37,684 nucleotides of DNA from Solirubrobacter taibaiensis (lineage in GTDB: Bacteria > Actinomycetota > Thermoleophilia > Solirubrobacterales > Solirubrobacteraceae), in assembly GCA_027587225.1 (NCBI GenBank), contig JAPDDQ010000061.1:1-37684 (forward strand), written 5' to 3'. Position numbers and translations under genes: made by a program. Numbering within the stretch: position 1 is the first letter of the stretch; every line of letters starts with the position of its first letter. Shown here piece after piece: positions 8,007 through 15,118 of the stretch. The notes below the pieces were generated by a model, which made no database searches, was not told where the DNA came from, and worked only from the letters and a program-made list of their open reading frames with translations.

Positions 8007-9295
8007 TGAAACGCCTGGGCTCGATCGTGATCCTCGCGGGGCTGCTGATCGGCGCGGCGCCCGCCACCGCCGCCACCGTCACGGCGAGCGACGAGTACCT
8101 CGTGGAGGTGCGCGAAGGCGGCGAATACGTGCGCACCGTCCACTTCACCGCGGCCCCCGGGGAGCTGAACCGGCTCGCGCTCTCCAACACGCCCGAGCGT
8201 GGCCTGCGCCTGCACGATCCCGCCGGGATCACGCCGACCGCGCCCTGCTTCGCCGAAGACCCGCAGACCGCGGTCTGCCCGCTGCGCGGCACGATCCTGC
8301 TGCGAGCGTCGCTGGGCGACGGCGACGACACGTTGACCAGCACCGCGCTCGGCGTCAACGCGGCCTGGGCCTTCGTCGACGCTGGCGAGGGGAGCGACGC
8401 GGTCGACTACCCGCACGCGAGCATCGCCGGCGGCCCGGGCGACGACACGCTGACCGGGCAGCGCGTGGCCGGCGGGCCCGGTGCCGACGTCATCCGGGCG
8501 GAGGAGCTCGACTACACCGACCACACGGAGGGTGTCACGGTCGACCTCGCCGGCGGCCCGGCCGGCGCGGCCGGTGAGAACGACCAAGTCCTGCCCGGCG
8601 CCCGGAGCGTCACCGGCGGCTCGGGCCCGGACGTGCTGCGCGCGGGCGGCGTCGGCCGGTCGCTGAACGGCGGCGTGGGCGACGACCTGCTCGAGGGCAG
8701 CGCCGGGCCGGACCTGGTCTCCGCCGGCCCCGGGAACGACGTCATCCGCGGCCAGGGCGGCAACGACTCCGTGTCCGGCGGGCTGGGCGACGACCGGCTC
8801 GAGGGCGGCGCGGGCAACGACTCGCTGTGGGGCGATGACGGCGACGACGTCGTCGACGGCGGGCCCGGGCGCGACACGCTCGGCGGCCGGCAGGGCACCG
8901 ACATCCTGCTCGCCCGCGACGGGGAGCGCGACGCGGTCGGCTGCGGGAACGACAGCAGCAGCGGCCGCTTCGAGGGCGACCGCGCGACGATCGACACGCA
9001 GGACGTCGACGATGCTTGCCAGCACGTCACCGGCGCACGCCGGCTCGTGCTCCACGGGTTGACGCGCGCGGGCGTGCGTTCGGTCCGGATCGTGCTCTCC
9101 TGCAACGCTGCACGCGCGTGTGCGGCTCGCCTGCGCGTCGACGGCGGACGTGCGGTGGCGCGGGTGCGCGTTCCGGCCGGTCGGCGCGTCCGTGTGCCCG
9201 TGCGACTAAAGCGCGGTCACGGACCGGTCTCGGTCCGCGTGATCACGCCCGCGAAGCGCGTGATGACCGCGCGGCTCGGCGCAGCTCGTCCGTGA
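8006..9295 (+). CDS. Secreted RTX-like calcium-binding repeat protein 3
   Basis: Third paralogue, 429 residues. ATG at 8006 overlaps the previous TGA by one base (TGATG). Signal peptide to about residue 24 (A-T-A-A). Shared features: Cys pair in P-C-F-A-E-D-P-Q-T-A-V-C-P; conserved Y-T-D-H-T-E-G-V-T-V-D-L; the longest repeat run of the trio (about 205-300, many G-G-x-G-(N/D)-D-x-(L/V) units); and a C-terminal beta domain with C-N-A-A-R-A-C-A. The C-terminal domain ends in basic residues (T-A-R-L-G-A-A-R-P). Its last 53 bases overlap the convergent small gene at 9243-9563, with no terminator between them. Three near-equal paralogues in one overlapping operon point to local duplication followed by divergence. 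Confidence 0.88.
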   Translation: MKRLGSIVILAGLLIGAAPATAATVTASDEYLVEVREGGEYVRTVHFTAAPGELNRLALSNTPERGLRLHDPAGITPTAPCFAEDPQTAVCPLRGTILLRASLGDGDDTLTSTALGVNAAWAFVDAGEGSDAVDYPHASIAGGPGDDTLTGQRVAGGPGADVIRAEELDYTDHTEGVTVDLAGGPAGAAGENDQVLPGARSVTGGSGPDVLRAGGVGRSLNGGVGDDLLEGSAGPDLVSAGPGNDVIRGQGGNDSVSGGLGDDRLEGGAGNDSLWGDDGDDVVDGGPGRDTLGGRQGTDILLARDGERDAVGCGNDSSSGRFEGDRATIDTQDVDDACQHVTGARRLVLHGLTRAGVRSVRIVLSCNAARACAARLRVDGGRAVARVRVPAGRRVRVPVRLKRGHGPVSVRVITPAKRVMTARLGAARP

Positions 9296-9563
9296 AGCGC
9301 TTCGGGACGCGCGGGTCCTCCCCGCCCTCCCACAGCGTGATCACGATCAGCTCGCCGCGCGGCTTGTCCTCCATGCAGATGTAGACGAGCTCGGTGTCCT
9401 CGCGGTCACGGACGAGCACCGCGCCTCGCTCTCCCGGCTCCAGCCGGCCCGCGTCGATGGCGCGCGACACCCGGGACGCCACTTCCAGCTTGGGGTCGAG
9501 CGCGCCCCGGACGCGCTGGAGATATCGCTCGGCCGCGTGGTCCGTTACGGCGACGAGGGCCAT
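9243..9563 (-). CDS. Small hypothetical protein downstream of dapB
   Basis: A 106-residue protein whose ATG lies 19 bases inside the 3' end of dapB, so it is the last gene of the pnp-M16-dapB operon. It starts M-A-L-V-A-V-T-D-H-A-A-E-R-Y-L-Q-R, with a central alternating beta region (A-V-L-V-R-D...L-V-Y-I-C-M-E-D...L-I-V-I-T-L-W-E) and a basic Ala/Arg/Ser tail. The layout (His-Ala-x-x-R helix, then a small beta sheet) resembles DUF4258/BrnT-like mini-domains, but I cannot assign it. The 3' end overlaps the convergent RTX protein 3. The ordered amino-acid pattern and position argue it is a real gene. Confidence 0.66.
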   Translation of the reverse strand: MALVAVTDHAAERYLQRVRGALDPKLEVASRVSRAIDAGRLEPGERGAVLVRDREDTELVYICMEDKPRGELIVITLWEGGEDPRVPKRFTDELRRAARSSRASRA

Positions 9564-10210
9564 AGGAGCTTGTCGAGCCCGATCACCGGGGACTCGGGCA
9601 GCTCGGCCACCTTGCGGATCGCGAGTAGCACGCCCGGCATGAAGCTCGTGCGGTCCGTGGTGACGTGGCGGATCGTCAGCGTCTGCGCTTCGCCGCCGAA
9701 GATCACGTCCTGGTCGGCGACGAGGCCGGGCAGGCGCACCGAGTGGATCGGGACGTCGCCCTGCATCACCTCGGCGGTCCGCGCGGCGGTGCCGGACGGC
9801 TTGTCGATCTTGCCCGCGTGGTGGTACTCGATGATCTCCGCCGAGTCCATGATCTTCGACGCCTCGGCCGCGAAGCGCATCATGAGCACCGCGCCGATCG
9901 CGAAGTTCGCGGCGACGAAGACGTTGCCCGGCGCGCCGGAGACGCCCTCACGCAGGGCGGTGTCCGACCAGCCGGACGTGCCGATCACGACGTGCACGCC
10001 CGCGTGGACGGCCAAGGTCGCGTTGCCGACGGCCTGGTCGGGGAGCGTGAAGTCCACGAGCACGTCCGCGTCCTCGATCACGTCCGCGACCGTGGTGCCG
10101 AGCGTCGGGTCGGCGCGGCCGACCAGCTCCATGTCCTCGGCGGCCTCGACGGCCTCGCAGGTCGTCGCACCCATGCGCCCTGCGGCGCCGGCTACGGCGA
10201 CCCTGATCAT
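9545..10210 (-). CDS. dapB: 4-hydroxy-tetrahydrodipicolinate reductase
   Basis: NAD(P)H-dependent reductase of the lysine/meso-diaminopimelate pathway, needed for peptidoglycan cross-links and lysine. 221 residues, slightly short for the family (about 240-270). N-terminal Rossmann motif V-A-V-A-G-A-A-G-R-M-G; D-F-T-L-P and I-G-T-S-G-W in the cofactor domain; catalytic-region signature E-Y-H-H-A-G-K-I-D-K-P-S-G-T-A; and a C-terminal R-x-S-F-M-P-G-V-L-L-A. The ATG at 10210 overlaps the stop of the M16 peptidase gene as ATGA. Its 3' end overlaps the start of the next small gene by 19 bases. Neighbouring dapB with an M16 peptidase and pnp is common in actinobacteria. Confidence 0.96.
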   Translation of the reverse strand: MIRVAVAGAAGRMGATTCEAVEAAEDMELVGRADPTLGTTVADVIEDADVLVDFTLPDQAVGNATLAVHAGVHVVIGTSGWSDTALREGVSGAPGNVFVAANFAIGAVLMMRFAAEASKIMDSAEIIEYHHAGKIDKPSGTAARTAEVMQGDVPIHSVRLPGLVADQDVIFGGEAQTLTIRHVTTDRTSFMPGVLLAIRKVAELPESPVIGLDKLLWPSSP

Positions 10211-11436
10211 GCTGCGAGCTGTTGATCGCTGCCCGCGACGCCTTCGACCGCGGCGCAGAACTTGTCCTCGTCCGGGCCGATGCCGGCCGCGGACAGGCGC
10301 CCGGGCGCCCACAGGTCGTCGACGAGCGAGCGCAGGTCGTCCAGCGTCACGGCGTCGATGCGCTCCATGACCTCTTCGGTCTCCAGCAGCGGGAGCCCGA
10401 ACAGCAGCGAGCCGCCGAGGCGGTGCATCCGCGAGCCGGTGGACTCCATGCCGAGGACGATGCGCGCCTTGACGTTCTCGCGCGCACGCACGAGCTCGGC
10501 CTCGGTGGCGGGCTCGGCGCGGAAGCGCTCCAGCTCGTCTCCGACGACCTTCATCGCCTCGACGAGGTTGTCCGGGCGCGTGCCGACGTACAGGCCGACC
10601 TGGCCCGTGTCGGCGTACTGGCCGGCGAACGAGTAGACGCTGTAAGCCAGGCCGCGCTCCTCGCGGACGGCCTGGAAGAGCCGCGAGCTCGACAGCCCGC
10701 CGAAGATCGCGTCCAGCACGCGCGCCGCGAAGCGCCGGTCGTCGCCGCGCTGCAGGCCGAGGCCGCCGAGCGTGACGTGCACCTGCTCGGTGTCCTTGCG
10801 GACGAAGCGCACCGTCGCGCCCGGGTCGCGCGGGGCGGCCTCGGGCGCGGGCACGGGCTCGACCCCGTCATGCGTGTGCGCGGTCTTGGTGGCGAGCTCC
10901 ACGATCTGGTCGTGGTCCACGCTGCCGGCCGCCGCGATAACGATGTTGCCCGGCAGGTACCGGCGCCGGTGGAACTCGGCGATGACCTCGATCGGCGTGT
11001 CGCGGATCACCGGCGCGCGGCCGATGATCGGCCGCCCGAGCGGGTGATCGCCGAAGACGGCCTCGCCGAGCACGTCGAACACCGTGTCCTGCGGGTCGTC
11101 CTCGTACATCGCGATCTCCTCGAGCACGACCTCGCGCTCGGGGTCTACGTCGTGGTACGCGGGACGCCAGACCATGTCGGCCATGACGTCGAACGCCGCC
11201 GGCAGGTGCTGGTCGAGCATCCGCGCATAGACCGCGGTGCTCTCCTTGTCCGTGCCGGCGTTGAGCTCGGCGCCCATCCCGTCGAAGAGCTGATCGATCT
11301 CCGCGGACGCGTACTTGTCGGTTCCCTTGAACAGCAGGTGCTCGAGGAAATGGCTGAGCCCGGCCTCCGCCACGGATTCACCGCGCGAGCCGGTGTGCAC
11401 GAAGAAGCCCAGGGCGGCGGACCGGACGGAAGGCAT
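10207..11436 (-). CDS. M16 family zinc metallopeptidase (pitrilysin/processing-peptidase-like)
   Basis: Zinc peptidase of the M16 family, 409 residues from the ATG at 11436. The inverted zinc motif is H-F-L-E-H (about 29-33) with a distal glutamate in E-R-E-V-V-L-E-E-I-A-M-Y-E-D-D-P. The C-terminal half is the inactive M16 domain, with the usual R-G-L-A-Y-S-V-Y-S-F. The N-terminus looks incomplete from this ATG: the preceding in-frame codons read I-T-E-L-D-S-G-L-R-I-V-T-E-A, the typical first strand of M16 proteins, yet no ATG, GTG or TTG lies upstream. An ATC at 11499-11497 overlaps the pnp stop (TAATC), and a CTG lies at 11493; either may be the true start. The substrate is unknown. It follows pnp directly and precedes dapB with an ATGA overlap. 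Confidence 0.93.
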   Translation of the reverse strand: MPSVRSAALGFFVHTGSRGESVAEAGLSHFLEHLLFKGTDKYASAEIDQLFDGMGAELNAGTDKESTAVYARMLDQHLPAAFDVMADMVWRPAYHDVDPEREVVLEEIAMYEDDPQDTVFDVLGEAVFGDHPLGRPIIGRAPVIRDTPIEVIAEFHRRRYLPGNIVIAAAGSVDHDQIVELATKTAHTHDGVEPVPAPEAAPRDPGATVRFVRKDTEQVHVTLGGLGLQRGDDRRFAARVLDAIFGGLSSSRLFQAVREERGLAYSVYSFAGQYADTGQVGLYVGTRPDNLVEAMKVVGDELERFRAEPATEAELVRARENVKARIVLGMESTGSRMHRLGGSLLFGLPLLETEEVMERIDAVTLDDLRSLVDDLWAPGRLSAAGIGPDEDKFCAAVEGVAGSDQQLAA

Positions 11437-11498
11437 GGCCTCCGTGACGATCCGCAGCCCGGAATCGAGCTCCGTGATGCGATGGCCGGGCAGGGCGA

Positions 11499-13817
11499 TT
11501 ACCCGCGGTCCGGGTCGCGATCGCCGCGCGGCGCGCGCGGGGCGCGATCGCGGTCGCGTCCGCCGCCACCGCTGCGCGGGGCGCGGTCACGGTCACGGCC
11601 GCCACGGCCGTTGCGGTCGCCACGGTCGCCGCCGGAGCGGCCCCGCGGGCGGTCGCTGCCGCCACCCATGGTCGGGTCGCCGGTGCCGACGCTCGCCAGC
11701 TCTTCCTTGGTCTTGCCCGCGATATCGGGATCCTCGGCGAGGCGCAGGCCGATGCGGCCACGCTCCTTGTCGACCTCGACGACGCGGACGGCGATCTCGT
11801 CGCCCTTGTTGAGCACCTCTTCGACCGTGTTCACGCGGTTGCCCGGCGACACGTTGGAGATGTGCAGCAGGCCGTCGGTGCCCTTGGCGAGCTCCACGAA
11901 GGCGCCGAACGTGGTCGTCTTGACGACCTTGCCGGTGAACTCGTCGCCGACCTCGACCTCCTTGGTCATCGAGCGGATGCGCTCGACGAGGGCGTCGCCC
12001 TTGGCGCCCGTGACGGCGTAGACGAGGACCTGGCCCTCGTCGTTGACGTCGATCTGGGACTCGTACTCCTCCTGCAGGGAGCGAATGGTCTCGCCGCCCT
12101 TGCCGATGAGCAGGCCGATCTTCTCCGGGTCGATCTGGATCGACGAGATGCGCGGGGCGTGCTCGGAGAGCTGCTCGCGCGGGGCGTCGATCGCCTCGGC
12201 CATCTTGCCCAGGATGTGCTCGCGCCCTTCCTTGGCCTGGGCCAGGGCGTTGCTCATGATCTCGAACGTGACGCCCGTGATCTTGATGTCCATCTGCAGG
12301 GCGGTGATGCCCTCGGACGTGCCGGCGACCTTGAAGTCCATGTCGCCGAGGTGGTCCTCGACGCCCGCGATGTCGGAGAGGATGACGTAGTCGTCGCCCT
12401 CCTTGATCAGGCCCATGGCGATGCCGGCGACCGGCCGGATGAGCGGGACGCCCGCGTCCATCAGGGACAGCGAGGAGCCGCAGACCGACGCCATCGAGGA
12501 CGAGCCGTTGGACTCCAGGATGTCCGACACGACGCGGATCGTGTACGGGAACTTCTCCTGGTCCGGGATCATCGGGACCAGCGCGCGCTCGGCGAGCGCG
12601 CCATGGCCGATGTCACGGCGCTTCGGGCCGCGCATGAAGCCGGCCTCGCCCACGGAGAAGGGCGGGAAGTTGTAGTGGTGGAAGTAGCGCTTGGACGTCT
12701 CGAGACCGAGGTTGTCCAGACGCATCTCCTCGCGCGTGGTGCCGAGCGCGACGACGCTGAGCGCCTGCGTCTGGCCACGCGTGAACAGCGCCGAGCCGTG
12801 CGTGCGCGGCAGCGGCTTGACGTCCACCGTGATCTGGCGGATCTCCCGCTCGCTACGGCCGTCCGGGCGCTTCTTGTGGACGGCGATGCGCTCGCGGATG
12901 ATCTTCTTCTCGAGCGCGTCGAACGCGAGCTGCGCGTTCTGGCGCTTCTCGGCGTAGTCGGCCGCGTCCTCCGGGCCGGAGTACTTGGCCAGCACCTCGG
13001 CCTCGACGGCCTTGGTGGCGTCCTGGCGCGCGAGCTTGTCCGTGACCTGCGTGGCCTCGTCGAGCGCGTCACCGTGGGACTCGTCGATCTCGTCGACCAG
13101 GCCCTCGGGAGCCTTCTTGACCTCGATCTCCTGCTTGGCCTTGCCGGCCTTCTTCTGGAGCTCGACCTGCGCCGCGCACAGCTTCTTGATCGCGGAATGC
13201 GCGATGTCCAGCGCGTCGAGGATCTCGGCCTCGGGCACCTCGTTGGCGCCGCACTCGACCATCAGGACGGCCTCGTCGGTACCAGCGACGACGAGATCCA
13301 TGTCCGTCGTCAGCAGCTGCTCGTCCGTCGGGTTGATGACGAAGTTGCCCTCGATCTTGCCGATGCGGACGGCGCCCACGGCCGTCGGGTACGGGATATC
13401 CGAGATCATGAGCGCGGCGGACGCGCCGTTCATGGCGAGGATGTCGTACGGGTGGACCTGGTCCACCGAGAGCGTGAGGTTCACGAGCTGCGTCTCACGA
13501 CGCCAGCCCTTCGGGAACAGCGGGCGCAGCGGGCGATCGATCATGCGCGCGATGAGCGTCGCCTTCTCGCCTGCACGGCCTTCACGCTTGAAGAAGGAGC
13601 CGGGGATCTTGCCCGCGGCGTACATGCGCTCCTCGACATCCACCGTCAGCGGGAGGAAGTCGACATCGCGGAGATTGCCCGCGGTAGCAGTGGAGAGCAC
13701 GATGGTGTCGCCGGCCGTAACCGTCACGGCACCGGAGGCCTGCTTGGCCATCTTGCCCGTCTCGAAGGCGATCTCCGTACCGCCGATTTCTACGGCGACG
13801 CGGTGCACTTCAGACAT
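11499..13817 (-). CDS. pnp: Polynucleotide phosphorylase with Arg/Gly/Asp-rich tail
   Basis: 3'-to-5' exoribonuclease and RNA polymerase that degrades RNA with phosphate; cytoplasmic, in the RNA-decay machinery. 772 residues. Two RNase PH-like domains are separated by the helical linker. Seen: F-F-K-R-E-G-R and R-P-L-R-P-L-F-P in the first domain; S-S-M-A-S-V-C-G-S in the second; then a KH domain (I-G-L-L-I-G-K-G-G-E-T-I) near 565 and an S1 domain (G-K-V-V-K-T-T-T-F-G-A-F-V-E) near 630. The last 55 or so residues are a disordered R/G/D-rich tail containing the nonapeptide G-R-D-R-D-R-A-P-R twice. Start ATG with an AAAGGG site. Unlike the usual arrangement, rpsO is not next door but about 12 kb away. 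It heads the pnp-M16-dapB operon and is divergent from the 13950 gene. Confidence 0.97.
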   Translation of the reverse strand: MSEVHRVAVEIGGTEIAFETGKMAKQASGAVTVTAGDTIVLSTATAGNLRDVDFLPLTVDVEERMYAAGKIPGSFFKREGRAGEKATLIARMIDRPLRPLFPKGWRRETQLVNLTLSVDQVHPYDILAMNGASAALMISDIPYPTAVGAVRIGKIEGNFVINPTDEQLLTTDMDLVVAGTDEAVLMVECGANEVPEAEILDALDIAHSAIKKLCAAQVELQKKAGKAKQEIEVKKAPEGLVDEIDESHGDALDEATQVTDKLARQDATKAVEAEVLAKYSGPEDAADYAEKRQNAQLAFDALEKKIIRERIAVHKKRPDGRSEREIRQITVDVKPLPRTHGSALFTRGQTQALSVVALGTTREEMRLDNLGLETSKRYFHHYNFPPFSVGEAGFMRGPKRRDIGHGALAERALVPMIPDQEKFPYTIRVVSDILESNGSSSMASVCGSSLSLMDAGVPLIRPVAGIAMGLIKEGDDYVILSDIAGVEDHLGDMDFKVAGTSEGITALQMDIKITGVTFEIMSNALAQAKEGREHILGKMAEAIDAPREQLSEHAPRISSIQIDPEKIGLLIGKGGETIRSLQEEYESQIDVNDEGQVLVYAVTGAKGDALVERIRSMTKEVEVGDEFTGKVVKTTTFGAFVELAKGTDGLLHISNVSPGNRVNTVEEVLNKGDEIAVRVVEVDKERGRIGLRLAEDPDIAGKTKEELASVGTGDPTMGGGSDRPRGRSGGDRGDRNGRGGRDRDRAPRSGGGGRDRDRAPRAPRGDRDPDRG

Positions 13818-13934
13818 ATGTCCCTTTCTCTGCCCCGGCCTCGGAAGTCGGCGGGGGTCCTCTGCATCGTCTTGACGCTTCGGTAGTCGTTACCGGCCAT
13901 TCTAGAAGGCGCGTAGCCACGGCGCGTCGCCGGG

Positions 13935-13940
13935 TAGGGT
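13935..13940 (+). promoter_or_regulatory. Candidate -10 element TAGGGT, near-leaderless
   Basis: TAGGGT fits the actinobacterial TAnnnT -10 pattern and lies 9 bases before the ATG at 13950, so transcription would start within about 3 bases of the start codon. The same hexamer precedes the gene at 15119. No clear -35 box is seen. The AGGG within it could instead act as a ribosome-binding site. Confidence 0.35.
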
Positions 13941-13949
13941 CTGCCGCCA

Positions 13950-15038
13950 ATGGCTGATCGCATCGTCGTCTTCGGGGCCACCGGGTACACGGGCGAGCTG
14001 ATTGCCTCGCGTCTCGTGGCTCTCGGTGTGCGCCCCGTACTGGCCGGGCGCTCGGAAACCCGGTTGTCAGCGCTCGCTGAGCGCTTGGGAGGCCTGGAGT
14101 GGGCGCGCGCCGACGCGATGCGCCAGAACACGGTCTTTGATCTGGTCGGGCCGGACGACGTGCTCGTGTCCACCGTGGGGCCGTTCTCGAAGTGGGGGCT
14201 CCCGGCGGCGAGGGCCGCCGTGGCCGCCGGCTGCACCTACATCGACACCACCGGCGAGCCCGAGTTCATCCGGCGGTTGTTCTCGGAGCTGGATGAGCCC
14301 GCGCGCCGGAGCGGAGCTCGGCTGCTCCCGTCCTTGTCGTACGAGTTCGCGGCCGGATCACTGGCGGGCGCGTTGGCCTTGGACGAGGCGGGCGAGGATG
14401 CCGTACGGGTCGATGTGGGCTACTACGCACTGGGCGGTGGGCCGAACTCGCTGTCGGCGGGGACGCGGGAGTCCTTGGTCGGGATCGTGCTGGGCGACCA
14501 CTTCGCCTTCCGGGACGGGTCGGTGCAGTCGGTGCGGTCGGCGGAGCGCGTGCGGTCGTTCAAGGTGGCGGGCAAGGCACGCGAGGCGTTCTCGCTGGGT
14601 GGCGCGGAGCACTACGCGCTGCCGGACGCGTTCGAGCAGTTGCGTGAGGTCAACGTGTACACCGGGTGGTTCGGGCCGCTGTCACGGGCGGTGCAGGCGG
14701 GGTCCGTGGTGGGCTCGATCGTTCAGCGCGTGCCGCTGGTGCAGCCCACGATGAAGTTCTGGGGCGAGCGGGCGGTTTCGCTCGTGGGCGCGCCGGAGCG
14801 AGGGACGACGCCGGACGTGCGGTCGTGGATCGCCGCGGAGGCCTCTGATGCCGCGGGGAACGTGCTCGCGTCGGTGAACCTCGCCGGCGCGGACGGGTAC
14901 GACTTCACGGCCTCGTTCGTGGCGTGGGCCGCGCAGCGCAGCGTCGAGGGCCCGGGCGTGCTCGGACCCGTGACGGCGTTCGGGCTCCAGGCCCTGGAGG
15001 CCGGGGCGCTCAGCTCGGGCCTCACGCGCGTCGTGTAG
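13950..15038 (+). CDS. Saccharopine-dehydrogenase-like NAD(P)-binding oxidoreductase
   Basis: 362-residue soluble protein of the saccharopine dehydrogenase / trans-acting enoyl reductase superfamily. The N-terminal Rossmann fold is clear: I-V-V-F-G-A-T-G-Y-T-G with R-S-E-T-R-L at the end of the second strand. Also V-S-T-V-G-P-F and C-T-Y-I-D-T-T-G-E, which match the family's cofactor/substrate region. The C-terminal half (A-L-G-G-G-P-N-S-L-S-A-G-T) resembles actinobacterial members whose substrates are mostly unknown; mycobacterial relatives act in lipid (phthiocerol/phenolglycolipid) reduction. It is divergent from pnp across 132 bases and followed by an 80-base gap before the glycosyltransferase operon. 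True lysine-pathway saccharopine dehydrogenase is less likely given the sequence and lack of pathway neighbours. Confidence 0.85.
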   Translation: MADRIVVFGATGYTGELIASRLVALGVRPVLAGRSETRLSALAERLGGLEWARADAMRQNTVFDLVGPDDVLVSTVGPFSKWGLPAARAAVAAGCTYIDTTGEPEFIRRLFSELDEPARRSGARLLPSLSYEFAAGSLAGALALDEAGEDAVRVDVGYYALGGGPNSLSAGTRESLVGIVLGDHFAFRDGSVQSVRSAERVRSFKVAGKAREAFSLGGAEHYALPDAFEQLREVNVYTGWFGPLSRAVQAGSVVGSIVQRVPLVQPTMKFWGERAVSLVGAPERGTTPDVRSWIAAEASDAAGNVLASVNLAGADGYDFTASFVAWAAQRSVEGPGVLGPVTAFGLQALEAGALSSGLTRVV

Positions 15039-15079
15039 TCACGCTCCGAACCGAGGTGTAGCCGCGCCTCACCCTGGGT

Positions 15080-15100
15080 GGGTCTGGTTCCGCCGGACCC
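15080..15100 (+). terminator. Possible hairpin between the oxidoreductase and the glycosyltransferase operon
   Basis: GGGTCTGG, a 5-base loop, then CCGGACCC: an 8-pair stem including one G-U pair. There is no T-run after it. It sits 41 bases past the oxidoreductase stop and just before the candidate promoter of the next operon, so a weak terminator is plausible but unproven. Confidence 0.35.
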
Positions 15101-15105
15101 GCACG

Positions 15106-15111
15106 TAGGGT
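15106..15111 (+). promoter_or_regulatory. Candidate -10 element TAGGGT, leaderless start
   Basis: TAGGGT (TAnnnT type) ends 7 bases before the ATG at 15119, placing the transcription start at or one base from the start codon. The -35 region is poor. The internal AGGG, 8 bases before the ATG, could alternatively be a ribosome-binding site. Confidence 0.38.
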
Positions 15112-15118
15112 CGTGGCA

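Noticed and set aside
6100..8900. Tandem DNA repeats suggesting a CRISPR array or minisatellite
   Set aside because: The period is 27 bases in frame and encodes RTX nonapeptides; there are no constant repeats with unique spacers.
14002..14754. Alternative 250-codon plus-strand frame inside the oxidoreductase gene
   Set aside because: Overlaps a gene with a clear Rossmann motif; the alternative is Arg/Trp/Ser-rich noise.
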